Numbered from the stretch's first letter, positions 1 through 7,263 are shown. The stretch is 14,586 nucleotides of DNA from DASWJQ01 sp036397095 (GCA_036397095.1 DASWJQ010000016.1:1-14586); one strand, 5' to 3'. The notes: generated from the sequence alone by a model not told the origin. Numbers and translations: made by a program.

Positions 1-1
1 T

Positions 2-328
2 GTGACGTACGTGCCCAAGCGTGAAGAGATCGAGGTCGACTACGAACCTGGTGAGGCCACCACGGTCGAACTGCACGACGGCTCACGCATTGTGCTGCGC
101 AAGCTGGACCATGAGTACGACCCGACCGACCGATTGGCAGCGCTCCAGCTGCTGGAGCAGTCGGCCAATGAGGGCTACCTTGCAACGGGCTTGATCTACC
201 TCAATACCGATCAGGAATCGCTGACCGAAGCCCAGAATCTTGTCGACGAACCGCTGGCCCAATTGGACGAAAGCCGGCTGCGCCCCTCGACCGAGAGTCT
301 GGAGAAGGTGCTGGCAAGCTTCGCCTAG
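2..328 (+). CDS. korB: 2-oxoacid:ferredoxin oxidoreductase beta subunit, C-terminal end (partial)
   Basis: This is the last 108 residues of a gene that begins before the window; the GTG at position 2 is an internal valine codon, not a believable start. The visible part matches the C-terminal tail of KorB-type beta subunits: a VDYEPG stretch, then LHDGS (residues about 25-29), LRKLD, the DPTDR block (about 41-45) and a GLIYLN strand (about 63-68). From family knowledge, the beta subunit carries thiamine diphosphate and an Fe-S centre and works with an alpha subunit (KorA). Together they convert 2-oxoglutarate or a related 2-oxoacid plus CoA to the acyl-CoA and reduced ferredoxin in the cytoplasm. 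The ThDP-binding region lies outside the window, so substrate cannot be judged here. A korA gene would be expected just upstream. The gene stops with TAG, 85 bases before a palindromic repeat that may end its transcript. Confidence 0.8.
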   Translation: MTYVPKREEIEVDYEPGEATTVELHDGSRIVLRKLDHEYDPTDRLAALQLLEQSANEGYLATGLIYLNTDQESLTEAQNLVDEPLAQLDESRLRPSTESLEKVLASFA

Positions 329-626
329 CGCAGCCGAGTTCGTAAGTGTGAGGGCAGTTCCCGGATCGCTGGATCCGACCATTTGCATTCGTGGTATGTG
401 CACAGGATGATTGTAGGGACGTTGTATGCAACGTCCCTACATTGTTATTGTGTAATGGGTGCTCTCATGCTGTGGGATCTGCTACTGACTCCGCCGGCTT
501 GTGATCGGCTCCTTGTGGTGGAGTCTGTGCACGGCATTCTCATCAAAAGAGAGGCGCAGGCATGAGTTGCTTTTCGCATCTGGCTCTTGTCGGAGGACAC
601 GACTCATCCGCGCTTATGGGCCAATC
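329..626. other. Intergenic region between korB and the GMC gene
   Basis: This 298-base gap holds a small perfect hairpin (CGGATC-GCTG-GATCCG, 362-377) with no T-run after it, then the first copy of the 28-bp palindrome (413-440), and a possible short ORF at 562-639. The GMC reading frame stays open back to a GTG at 501, but that extension is basic, low-complexity and unlike the family, so it is left out of the gene. I see no convincing sigma-70 promoter. Confidence 0.5.
413..440 (+). repeat. 28-bp palindromic repeat, copy 1
   Basis: The left arm GTAGGGACGTTGTA and right arm TGCAACGTCCCTAC form an inverted repeat with one mismatch near the centre; adding the outer T and A extends it to 412-441. 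The right flank ATTGTTATTGTG resembles the right flank of copy 2. The element lies 85 bases after the korB stop, with the T-rich flank distal, so it could act as a terminator for korB. It is related to the copies at 2637 and 3737. Confidence 0.9.
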
Positions 627-639
627 ATGGCCCGGCTGA
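562..639 (+). CDS. Possible short leader ORF overlapping the GMC start
   Basis: An ATG at 562 opens a 25-codon frame ending in TGA at 637-639, which overlaps the first 13 bases of the GMC gene in another frame. It has a good ribosome-binding sequence, GAGAGG at 549-554, seven bases before the ATG, whereas the GMC start at 627 has none at normal distance. The peptide (starting MSCFSHLALVGG) resembles nothing I recognise. It may be a leader for translational coupling, or a chance ORF. Confidence 0.25.
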   Translation: MSCFSHLALVGGHDSSALMGQSWPG

Positions 640-2606
640 GCGAGTCGGAGTTTGGCGGACTGGCGGGCGTCTGTGCCGCATTGACCGGTGACGAAGCCGG
701 CAGCGGCGAGATCGCGGCAGGGGTAGCCCGGGCGATCGAGCAAGCCGCCACACCAGCGGAGCAACTGGCCTTCCGGCGAGCGCTGCGTTTCCTCGACAAC
801 CCTTTGGTCAACGCACTGCTGGCACAAACGCCCAAGAGGCTGTCAGCGATGAGCATGCGCGAACGTGAGCGGTTGCTGCAAGCTTGGGCGGGCAGCCGGA
901 TTGGCATGCTGCGTAAGGGTTTCCAAACCTTCAAACGCTTAGCTCTGTTTCACGAGTACGCACTGATTTCAGAGGGGGCGTCCGCCAACCCGAACTGGGA
1001 GGCAATCGGCTATCCCGGGTTGCCGGATCATGGCGCACTACCGATCGAAACCGCAGAGCCAATCCAGCCGCTGTCGATAGCCCACGATGGTGAGCTGGCC
1101 AATGGCTTGGCAGGGAAGGAATTCGACAGAGGAGAGGTGGAACTCAGAGCCGACGTGGTGGTCGTAGGATCAGGTGCCGGAGGTGCGGTAGTAGCGGCCG
1201 AGTTGGCAGCGGCCGGGGCCGAGGTGTTTGTGCTGGAGAAGGGAAAGCAGCGGATCGAGGCGGACTTCGACGGGGCGGAATACGCCGGCATGCGTGACAT
1301 GTACGAGAAACGAGGCATCCTGACCAGCGACGATGTTGGAATCGTGGTCCTGGCCGGGAGCACGTTAGGCGGCGGGACCACGATTAACTGGACCACCAGC
1401 CTGTCGACACCGGCCTACGTGCTGGAGCAGTGGGAGCGTGAGCTGGGGGTGAGCGGCGCGGCCGGACCTGAGTGGCAAGACAGCCTGCAGGCGGTGAGTG
1501 AACGGCTGCTTGTCAACACGGCCAGCCAGGAGAACCGGCATAACGCTTTGCTGCGCCAGGCCTGTGAGACGTTAGGGTATTCCTGGCGGGTGTTGCCGCG
1601 CAACGTGCACGGTTGCGGTGACTGCGGCTACTGCGGTTATGGGTGCCGCTCCGGCGCCAAGCAAAGCGCGCTGAACACCTACCTGGCGGATGCCTGCCAT
1701 TCGGGTGCGCAGATCGTCACGGATTGCACCGTTGAGCGGGTGACCATCGAGCAGGGACGTGCGACCGGGGTGACCGCCCGCCTCAACGGGCGCAAGTTGC
1801 GTGTCCGCAGCCGGCTGGTGATCGTGGCGGCCGGCAGCGTCCACACGCCGGCGTTGCTGTTACGTTCTGGACTCGTGAACCCGAACATTGGGCGTCATCT
1901 GCACCTGCACCCGGTGCCGGCCGCCTTTGGCGTCTTCGATCAGCCGGTCGAGGCCTGGCGGGGCACGATGCAGTGCGTGGCCCTCGATCAATTCATGGAC
2001 CTGGACAATGGCTACGGGTTTGCTGTGGAGGTGCCTCCGGCACATCCTGGCCTGATCGCGCTGGGCGTTCCGTGGCACAACGCTGAGGGACACAGGGACT
2101 TGATGCGGCAAGCGGCCCACATGGCCTTCTTCTTTGCATTGGTGCGGGACAGAGATGGAGGCCGGGTTACGGTTGACAGCGGAGGGCAACCGGTGATCAA
2201 CTACCAGCTGTCGGCCTACGACCGCCGGCACGTTGAAGCTGGGGCGGTTGAAATTGTGCGGCTGCTGGCGGCGGCCGGAGCGCACACCATCGGCGGTCCT
2301 GCCAACAGCCTCGATCTGTACCGGGCAGGCCAGCCGGGCAGTCTCGATGTCCACCTGGAATCGATCCGGCGGCGCGGCTATGTCCCCAATGACATGACCC
2401 TGTTCAGCGCCCACCAGATGAGCAGCTGCCGCATGGCCGGCAGCCCCCAAATGGGGGTGGTGAGTCCGGCTGGCGAGAGTTTTGAGGTGAAGGATCTGTT
2501 CGTGGCCGACGCCAGCGCCTTACCAACTGCCACCGGCGTAAACCCCATGATTAGCATCATGGCGCTGTCCCACAGGGTGGCGCAGGCGATCAAGGCGCGT
2601 GTCTAG
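627..2606 (+). CDS. GMC-family FAD-dependent oxidoreductase, long-chain alcohol oxidase-like
   Basis: A 659-residue flavoprotein expected to oxidise an alcohol with FAD; length and layout fit the long-chain alcohol oxidase (FAO) branch. Residues 1 to about 120 form an alpha-helical N-terminal domain. The dinucleotide fold follows, with VVVVGSGAGG at 177-186 and an acidic end (LEKG) near 203-206. GGGTTINWTTS at 248-258 is the GMC signature loop. A cysteine cluster C330-x2-C333-x2-C336-x3-C340 precedes SGAKQS. The C-terminal GMC domain has SAHQMSSCRM (H596) and TGVNPM (N639), the likely catalytic His/Asn pair. The ATG at 627 is chosen because family-like sequence (MARLSESEFGGLAG) begins there; a GTG at 501 is in frame but adds 42 atypical residues. 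No signal peptide or obvious electron-transfer partner is adjacent. The physiological substrate is unknown: fatty alcohols are the family guess, and sterols or other alcohols are possible. Confidence 0.85.
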   Translation: MARLSESEFGGLAGVCAALTGDEAGSGEIAAGVARAIEQAATPAEQLAFRRALRFLDNPLVNALLAQTPKRLSAMSMRERERLLQAWAGSRIGMLRKGFQTFKRLALFHEYALISEGASANPNWEAIGYPGLPDHGALPIETAEPIQPLSIAHDGELANGLAGKEFDRGEVELRADVVVVGSGAGGAVVAAELAAAGAEVFVLEKGKQRIEADFDGAEYAGMRDMYEKRGILTSDDVGIVVLAGSTLGGGTTINWTTSLSTPAYVLEQWERELGVSGAAGPEWQDSLQAVSERLLVNTASQENRHNALLRQACETLGYSWRVLPRNVHGCGDCGYCGYGCRSGAKQSALNTYLADACHSGAQIVTDCTVERVTIEQGRATGVTARLNGRKLRVRSRLVIVAAGSVHTPALLLRSGLVNPNIGRHLHLHPVPAAFGVFDQPVEAWRGTMQCVALDQFMDLDNGYGFAVEVPPAHPGLIALGVPWHNAEGHRDLMRQAAHMAFFFALVRDRDGGRVTVDSGGQPVINYQLSAYDRRHVEAGAVEIVRLLAAAGAHTIGGPANSLDLYRAGQPGSLDVHLESIRRRGYVPNDMTLFSAHQMSSCRMAGSPQMGVVSPAGESFEVKDLFVADASALPTATGVNPMISIMALSHRVAQAIKARV

Positions 2607-2636
2607 GTAGCCGCAGCTCGATGGAGGCAGCCAGGT

Positions 2637-2664
2637 GTAGGGACGTTGTATACAACGTCCCTAC
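2637..2664 (+). repeat. 28-bp palindromic repeat, copy 2 (perfect), terminator-like
   Basis: GTAGGGACGTTGTA followed by its exact reverse complement gives a perfect 14-bp-arm palindrome with a GTATAC centre. It starts 31 bases after the GMC stop and is followed by GTCGTTTTTGTG, so the RNA would form a strong hairpin with a nearby U-run, resembling a Rho-independent terminator. Copies 1 and 3 share the arms and a similar flank. Confidence 0.9.
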
Positions 2665-2740
2665 GTCGTTTTTGTGGTGCCGTCCCTTGTCTAGGGGAGA
2701 TCGCCCCGTTTCGACCGGGAGGTGACTGGGGTCTCCGACG

Positions 2741-2746
2741 TATAAT
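2741..2746 (+). promoter_or_regulatory. Perfect -10 box (TATAAT) just before the EamA gene
   Basis: TATAAT lies 12 bases before the ATG at 2759. A normal start point about seven bases downstream would leave a leader of only about six bases, so the message would be nearly leaderless. This agrees with the lack of a ribosome-binding sequence before this ATG. No good -35 box stands 16-18 bases upstream, where GGAGGT is found. Confidence 0.5.
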
Positions 2747-2758
2747 CGGCCATTCGCC

Positions 2759-3706
2759 ATGAACCGCACGCTGGGCATTCTCGCTGGCTTAGCTGCCGCC
2801 GCCATTTGGGGCGGCATGTATGTCGTGAGCAAGGTCGTGTTGGAGGTCATCCCTCCCTTCGCCTTGCTCAGCCTGCGGTTGGTGCTGGGTGCCGGGCTGC
2901 TGGCGGCCTGGCTCGCCTGGCGCCGCCAGCTAGGGCTGGATCGGAAAGCACGCTGGCGGCTGCTGGCGCTGGGCGCCCTCGGTTTTGGGCTATCTCTTGG
3001 CCTCCAATTCGTCGGCACTCGCCTGTCCACCGCCTCCAATGCCTCGCTGGTGACATCGGCCTCGCCGGCGTTCATGGTGCTGTTCGCCGCCCTATTGCTT
3101 GGTGAGCGTGCCAGCGGGCGCCGCATCGCTGCCCTGGTTATGGCTTCGGCAGGCGTGGTGGCCGTCATTCAGCCGGGCGGGGCCGAGGTTGGCTCGGCTT
3201 CCATGCTGGGCAACCTCGCCCTGCTGGGCGCAGCCCTGACCTGGGGCCTGTATTCGGTCCTGGTCAAGGCAGCCAGCCGCTGGGCCGGGCCGCTTCAAAT
3301 CGGCCTGTACACCTTCATGGGAGGGCTGGCGCTGTCCATGCCGGCGGCCGGCGTTGAGGGCCAGGCGTTGTCGATCGGTCCGCTGACTACGGGCATCGTC
3401 CTGGGCGTTCTGTACTTGGGCTGGGTCTCGACTGCTCTGGCGATGGTGTTGTGGACCCACGCGCTGGCCAAGCTCGAGGCCAGTCTGGTTTCGATCCTGT
3501 TTTTCGCCCAACCGGTGGTCGGGGTCGGTTTGGGCGCGGCACTTCTGGGCGAACGACTCAATCTGGCCTTCTGGTTGGGTGCCGTCGCCATCGGCGCCAG
3601 CCTGCTGTTGGCGGCTGGGCCTTCCGGCAGTGTGCCGGGAGTAAGCCGATCAGCCCTCACGCATGAACGCTCCCAAGAAACGCAAGAAATCGTCCAAGAG
3701 ACCTGA
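2759..3706 (+). CDS. EamA-family (DMT superfamily) transporter
   Basis: A 315-residue inner-membrane protein made of two EamA repeats of about five helices each, giving ten predicted membrane segments. The first repeat opens with AAAIWGGMYVVSK (about 13-25), the usual EamA start, and ends near LGERASGRR. The second begins near LALLGAALTWGLYSVLVK (about 153-170) and ends at LLGERLN plus a last hydrophobic helix. A hydrophilic tail of about 25 residues follows. Family members export amino acids, purines or other small metabolites, or carry sugar phosphates; substrate cannot be read from the sequence. It appears to be transcribed alone, between two palindromic repeats, from a promoter placed almost on its start codon. 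It converges with pyk, 92 bases away. A second EamA gene at 6285-7259 is only distantly similar. Confidence 0.88.
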   Translation: MNRTLGILAGLAAAAIWGGMYVVSKVVLEVIPPFALLSLRLVLGAGLLAAWLAWRRQLGLDRKARWRLLALGALGFGLSLGLQFVGTRLSTASNASLVTSASPAFMVLFAALLLGERASGRRIAALVMASAGVVAVIQPGGAEVGSASMLGNLALLGAALTWGLYSVLVKAASRWAGPLQIGLYTFMGGLALSMPAAGVEGQALSIGPLTTGIVLGVLYLGWVSTALAMVLWTHALAKLEASLVSILFFAQPVVGVGLGAALLGERLNLAFWLGAVAIGASLLLAAGPSGSVPGVSRSALTHERSQETQEIVQET

Positions 3707-3736
3707 TGTCTGATCCTCCCAGGCAAAATGAACGTC

Positions 3737-3764
3737 GTAGGGACGTTGTATACAACGTCCCTGC
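3737..3764 (-). repeat. 28-bp palindromic repeat, copy 3, reverse orientation
   Basis: GTAGGGACGTTGTA is followed by TACAACGTCCCTGC, a palindrome with one mismatch at the outer pair. Its conserved flank is on the left: read on the - strand, the hairpin is followed by GACGTTCATTTTG, like the right flank of copy 2. The copy is therefore inverted relative to copies 1 and 2. It lies between the convergent EamA and pyk genes, 34 bases past the pyk stop, with the T-rich side distal to pyk, so it probably ends the - strand transcript and may act both ways. Confidence 0.9.
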
Positions 3765-3798
3765 GGCGGGCCTGGTTAATAGCTGGGTTGAATCTACC

Positions 3799-5274
3799 TT
3801 AGCGATCCGGGTTGGGGGGATGGATCGGTTGACCGATGGTGTGCAAATAGGTCATGTTGGCCGGACCCATGGCGCCCACCGGCAGACTGGCTACCAGCAC
3901 GACCCGGTCGCCGTCCTCCACCTGACCTGATTCAAGCAGGGACGTCTCCATATGCTCGATCATCGCCTCGACCGAGTCGGCCATCGGGATCAGGTGCGGC
4001 TCGACCCCCCAGAACAGGGCCATACGCCGGTAGGTGCGGGCTTCGGGTGTGAAGCCGAGGATAGGCACGGTGGGCCGGGCCTTTGACATGAGCAGCGCAG
4101 TGCGGCCGGAGCGGGTGAACACGCCAATCGCCCGGGCGTCCCGATCATGGGCCAGCTCGCGGGCGGCCTGGGTGGTGGCAGCCGCGTCATCGACCGTCTT
4201 GCGGGCATCGTCGCCCGGATGGAAACCCCATTCGATGGCGTGAGCCTCGGCGTCGAGGATGATGCGGTCCATGGTCTCGACAACCCGAATCGGGTACTTG
4301 CCGATGGCGGTCTCTCCCGAGAGCATGAGCACATCGCTGCCATCGAAGACGGCATTGGCCACGTCTGACGATTCGGCGCGCGTCGGCCGTGGCGACCGAA
4401 TCATCGACTCCAGCATCTGGGTGGCGGTGATCACCAGCCGGTTGGCGGCGTTGGCCTGGGCGATGATCCGTTTCTGCAGAGACGGTACCCGCTCGGCGGC
4501 GACTTCTACGCCCAGGTCGCCGCGGGCCACCATCACCCCGTCCGAGTGCTCCAGGATCTCGGCCAGGTTATCGATGGCCTCTTGCCGTTCGAGCTTGCCA
4601 ATAATGGGAGGTGGCAAATTGGACTGGTTGAATGTCTCAATCTGCCGTCGGAGCTCGACCAGATCCTGGCCACGCCGCACGAAGGATACGGCGATTTCAT
4701 CCACCTGATGCGCAAGGCCGAACGCCAGGTCTTCACGGTCCTTATCGGTTAGCGGCTCGGCCGAAAGCCGGACCCCGGGCAAGTTGATCCCCTTGTGAGC
4801 ACCGAGTTCACCGCCGACGACAACCTCCGTTGTAACGTCTCGCTGGCCGGCGGCTATCACCTGGAGTTCGATGCGCCCGTCGTCGAGCAGGATGCGATCG
4901 CCAGGCGACACATCCTGCGGCAGCGGCTCGTAATCAACATGGATGCGTCCTGGTTCGCTCTCCCCCGGCTCGATTGTCAGCGTGACCTTGGCGCCCGCCT
5001 GCAGATCCAAAGGCGCTCCGTCGGCGTTGGCCGCCGTGCGCAGCTTGGGGCCCTGCAGGTCTTGGACAATGGCAATGGGCACGTTGAGCGAGTCGGCCAC
5101 CTGGCGTGTGGCGGCGATAAAGGCGGCATGTTCGGCCAGATTGCCATGCGAGAAATTGAGGCGGACTCCATTGACGCCGGCCATCACCAGTTGCCGGATG
5201 TCGGACTCCTGCGCACAGGCCGGCCCGAGGGTCGCCAGGATCTTGGCTCTGCGTCGGGGCGGGCTGGCCGGCAC
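3799..5274 (-). CDS. pyk: Pyruvate kinase
   Basis: A 491-residue cytoplasmic glycolytic enzyme that transfers phosphate from phosphoenolpyruvate to ADP. All main active-site blocks are present: VRLNFSHG (37-44, with R38, N40 and S42), QDLQGPKLRT (71-80), GKLER with catalytic K227 and metal ligand E229, ARGDLG with D253, and TATQMLESM with T285. The B domain fills about 82-175. The C-terminal domain (from about 360, RSGRTALLMSK at 388-398) is complete, with no extra PEP-utiliser domain. At the position of rabbit Glu117 it has Lys (K77), with Leu73 and Gln74 in place of Thr113 and Lys114, the pattern reported for potassium-independent pyruvate kinases. The start is GTG, supported by GGAGG four bases upstream. 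It follows argF by 29 bases in the same direction and is the last gene of the run. The palindrome at 3737-3764 probably terminates it. Confidence 0.95.
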   Translation of the reverse strand: MPASPPRRRAKILATLGPACAQESDIRQLVMAGVNGVRLNFSHGNLAEHAAFIAATRQVADSLNVPIAIVQDLQGPKLRTAANADGAPLDLQAGAKVTLTIEPGESEPGRIHVDYEPLPQDVSPGDRILLDDGRIELQVIAAGQRDVTTEVVVGGELGAHKGINLPGVRLSAEPLTDKDREDLAFGLAHQVDEIAVSFVRRGQDLVELRRQIETFNQSNLPPPIIGKLERQEAIDNLAEILEHSDGVMVARGDLGVEVAAERVPSLQKRIIAQANAANRLVITATQMLESMIRSPRPTRAESSDVANAVFDGSDVLMLSGETAIGKYPIRVVETMDRIILDAEAHAIEWGFHPGDDARKTVDDAAATTQAARELAHDRDARAIGVFTRSGRTALLMSKARPTVPILGFTPEARTYRRMALFWGVEPHLIPMADSVEAMIEHMETSLLESGQVEDGDRVVLVASLPVGAMGPANMTYLHTIGQPIHPPNPDR

Positions 5275-5278
5275 GGTT

Positions 5279-5283
5279 CCTCC
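5279..5283 (-). promoter_or_regulatory. Ribosome-binding site setting the GTG start of pyk
   Basis: Read on the - strand, GGAGG is followed by AACC and then GTG (5274-5272). The spacing of four bases supports this GTG as the start. Confidence 0.7.
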
Positions 5284-5303
5284 GTTGATGCTGGGCGGGC
5301 GGA

Positions 5304-6227
5304 CTACTGCGGATTGAGCAAAGTGACCAGTATGGCCTTCTGGGCGTGCATTCTGTTCTCGGCCTGAACGAAGATGACCGAGTTGGGCCCGTCGGCCACT
5401 TCGTCTGTGATCTCCTGGCCGCGGTGGGCCGGCAGGCAGTGCATCACGATGACGTTGGGATCGGCTTGATCGACCAGCCGCTGGTTGACCTGGAATGGCT
5501 CAAACACCGATTGGCGTTCCATGCCCTCGTCTTCTTGGCCCATGCTGACCCAGGTGTCGGTGTAGATGACCTGGGCGCCTTCAACGGCCTCGGCCGGTAC
5601 GTTTGATTGCCCCAGCTCGGCGCCGGTCTCGGCGGCCATGTCCTCTGCCAGCGCGACGGCATTGGCCGGCAGCTCGAAGCCGTCCGGTGCAGCAATCGTG
5701 AAGTGGGCACCAAGGCGGGCGCAGGCGAACATCAGCGAGATGGCGACATTGTTGCCGTCGCCGACAAAGGCCACCCTCAGGCCTTTGAGCTGGCCAAACC
5801 GTTCCAGGATCGTCAAGGCATCGGCCATCGCCTGGCACGGATGATTGAAATCCGACAGGCCGTTGATGACCGGGACTGTTGAGTAGCGGGCCAGCTCGAT
5901 CACATGATCGTGGGCAAAAACTCGGGCCATGACTGCATCGACATACCCGGAAAGCACCCGGCTGACGTCGGCAATCGCCTCCCGCTTTCCCAGGCCGATC
6001 TCATTGGGGGACAGGTAGAGCGCGTCACCGCCCAGGTGGCGCATGGCCATATCGAACGAGACGCGCGTCCGCAAACTGGGCTTCTGGAACACCATCGCCA
6101 GAGTCTTGTTAGCCAGGAGTGGTTGGTTGCCTCCATGGCGCAATTCGTCCTTGAGACGGATGGCCAGATTGAGCATGGCCTGGAGTTCCTCGGCGCTGTA
6201 GTCAGCCAGGGAAAGGAAGTGACGCAT
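5304..6227 (-). CDS. argF: Ornithine carbamoyltransferase
   Basis: A 307-residue enzyme, full length for the family, that makes citrulline from ornithine and carbamoyl phosphate in arginine synthesis. The carbamoyl-phosphate loop is SLRTR at 51-55 (Leu in place of the usual Thr of STRTR, a variant I have seen in other members). HPCQ is at 129-132. The ornithine loop DTWVSMG ends in SMG at 228-230, which marks ornithine rather than aspartate as the substrate. HCLPAHR at 263-269 carries the catalytic cysteine. The ATG start has AGGAGA five bases upstream. No carbamate kinase or arginine deiminase gene is nearby, so the anabolic role is preferred over a catabolic arcB role. It lies 57 bases after the EamA gene and 29 bases before pyk, and a -10 box in the upstream gap suggests a promoter of its own in addition to read-through. 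Confidence 0.93.
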   Translation of the reverse strand: MRHFLSLADYSAEELQAMLNLAIRLKDELRHGGNQPLLANKTLAMVFQKPSLRTRVSFDMAMRHLGGDALYLSPNEIGLGKREAIADVSRVLSGYVDAVMARVFAHDHVIELARYSTVPVINGLSDFNHPCQAMADALTILERFGQLKGLRVAFVGDGNNVAISLMFACARLGAHFTIAAPDGFELPANAVALAEDMAAETGAELGQSNVPAEAVEGAQVIYTDTWVSMGQEDEGMERQSVFEPFQVNQRLVDQADPNVIVMHCLPAHRGQEITDEVADGPNSVIFVQAENRMHAQKAILVTLLNPQ

Positions 6228-6232
6228 GCCTG

Positions 6233-6238
6233 TCTCCT
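6233..6238 (-). promoter_or_regulatory. Ribosome-binding site of argF
   Basis: On the - strand AGGAGA stands five bases before the ATG at 6227-6225, which fixes the argF start. Confidence 0.7.
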
Positions 6239-6260
6239 GCGTGGCGTGGACGTGGCGCGC

Positions 6261-6266
6261 AGTATA
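6261..6266 (-). promoter_or_regulatory. Possible -10 box (TATACT) before argF
   Basis: In the 57-base gap between the EamA stop and argF, the - strand reads TATACT, close to the -10 consensus. It would give a leader of about 25-30 bases including the AGGAGA site. No strong -35 hexamer is seen at 16-18 bases; that position falls at or inside the end of the EamA gene. It suggests argF-pyk can be transcribed independently of the signalling genes. Confidence 0.4.
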
Positions 6267-6284
6267 GCATAGGGGTGTGGCTGA

Positions 6285-7259
6285 CTATTCCTCGCCGGAC
6301 GCGCCCGGTTTGGCAAGGGGCGGTGGCATTTCGCTGACCGTACTGGTTGGCGGCATGAGCCAGCCGAGCCATCCCCCGAGCGGCCGGCGCGACTTCGGCC
6401 GGCGGTCGAGAAGGACGAGGCCGATGGAGATAGTCAGCACCGCCGCCCCGGCCCACTGGGCAATCGCCAGCCGCTCACCAAGCCATAGGTGAGCAAAGAA
6501 TAAGGTGACAACCAATTCCCCCAATCCAATGACCGCCGTATCCAGGCCACCGATGGACTTGACGCCCGAGAACAGTGTCAGCCGGGAGAAGAAAGTGACC
6601 ATCGTCAGCCCCGCCAATGCCAGCAACGATCCGCTGTCCGCCGCCTCCAGCGGACCCTTGAAGACGGCGGCCACCGGGACCACGACGAGTGCCATAGCCA
6701 GCAGCGTATAGAAGGTGACCGTCGGTGCCGGGCTCTCATACAGCACCCGCTGGTTCACTGGTATATGCAGCGCATACAGCAAGCCAGCCACCAGCATCAT
6801 GGCCATGCCGACCCAGTCACCATTGGCCATGGCTGGCGAAGTCATGAGCAGGGCCGCCGGCAGGATCATTAGCAACCGTACCAACGTAAGCCGCGAGTAG
6901 CGAAAGCCATCGAGATACAGCAATCCAGCGACGAAGAGCGGGTAGAAGGAGAACAGCAGTTGGCCGAGCGCCGCCTCAATACGGCCAAGCGCCAGGTAGT
7001 AGAACAGAGAGCCTACGCCGTTGAGCAATCCGGCCAGGCCGCAGCCGGCCAGGCCCAGCGGGTGGATATACAGCAATTCGCGGTTGAGGATGAGCAGAGC
7101 GGCCAGCAACAAGAGGGCGGCGCCGACCGTCCGGCCGGCGACAACGATCAGGGGCGGCAGACCAAGATTGATGGCCAGCTTGCCAAGGATGGGGCTCAGG
7201 CCGAGAAACAGCGCGGAGGTCAGGGCGACGGGGACGCCTTGACGCAGCCTGGGTTTCAT
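6285..7259 (-). CDS. EamA-family (DMT superfamily) transporter
   Basis: A 324-residue inner-membrane protein with about ten hydrophobic segments in two EamA repeats. The first repeat runs from LTSALFLGLSPILGKLAINLG (about 13-33) to about 140. The second starts near WVGMAMMLVAGLLYALHIPV and contains GELVVTLFFAHLWLGERL, the typical EamA end motif, before the last helix and a basic, proline-containing tail (RRPKSRRPLGG). The ATG is set by a near-ideal AAGGAGG four bases upstream, which overlaps the stop codon of the preceding PLP enzyme gene, so translation of the two is probably coupled. That coupling makes export or uptake of the PLP enzyme's substrate or product a reasonable inference. The substrate is unknown; amino acids are the family's commonest cargo. 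Confidence 0.88.
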   Translation of the reverse strand: MKPRLRQGVPVALTSALFLGLSPILGKLAINLGLPPLIVVAGRTVGAALLLLAALLILNRELLYIHPLGLAGCGLAGLLNGVGSLFYYLALGRIEAALGQLLFSFYPLFVAGLLYLDGFRYSRLTLVRLLMILPAALLMTSPAMANGDWVGMAMMLVAGLLYALHIPVNQRVLYESPAPTVTFYTLLAMALVVVPVAAVFKGPLEAADSGSLLALAGLTMVTFFSRLTLFSGVKSIGGLDTAVIGLGELVVTLFFAHLWLGERLAIAQWAGAAVLTISIGLVLLDRRPKSRRPLGGWLGWLMPPTSTVSEMPPPLAKPGASGEE

Positions 7260-7263
7260 GCCG

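Noticed and set aside
362..377. Small hairpin (CGGATC-GCTG-GATCCG) as korB terminator
   Set aside because: The stem is only six pairs and no T-run follows; the palindrome at 413-440 is a better candidate.
501..626. Upstream extension of the GMC gene to a GTG at 501
   Set aside because: The extra 42 residues are arginine-rich and unlike the family; family-like sequence starts at the ATG at 627.
1860..2450. Long open frame on the - strand inside the GMC gene
   Set aside because: It is the antisense shadow of a well-supported gene in GC-rich DNA; its translation has no recognisable family features.
413..3764. Three repeats considered as a CRISPR array
   Set aside because: The copies are 2.2 kb and 1.1 kb apart with genes between them, are palindromic, and differ in orientation; no cas gene is present.
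5304..6227. Aspartate carbamoyltransferase or catabolic arcB
   Set aside because: The SMG ornithine loop and HCLPAHR mark ornithine carbamoyltransferase, and no carbamate kinase or arginine deiminase gene is adjacent.
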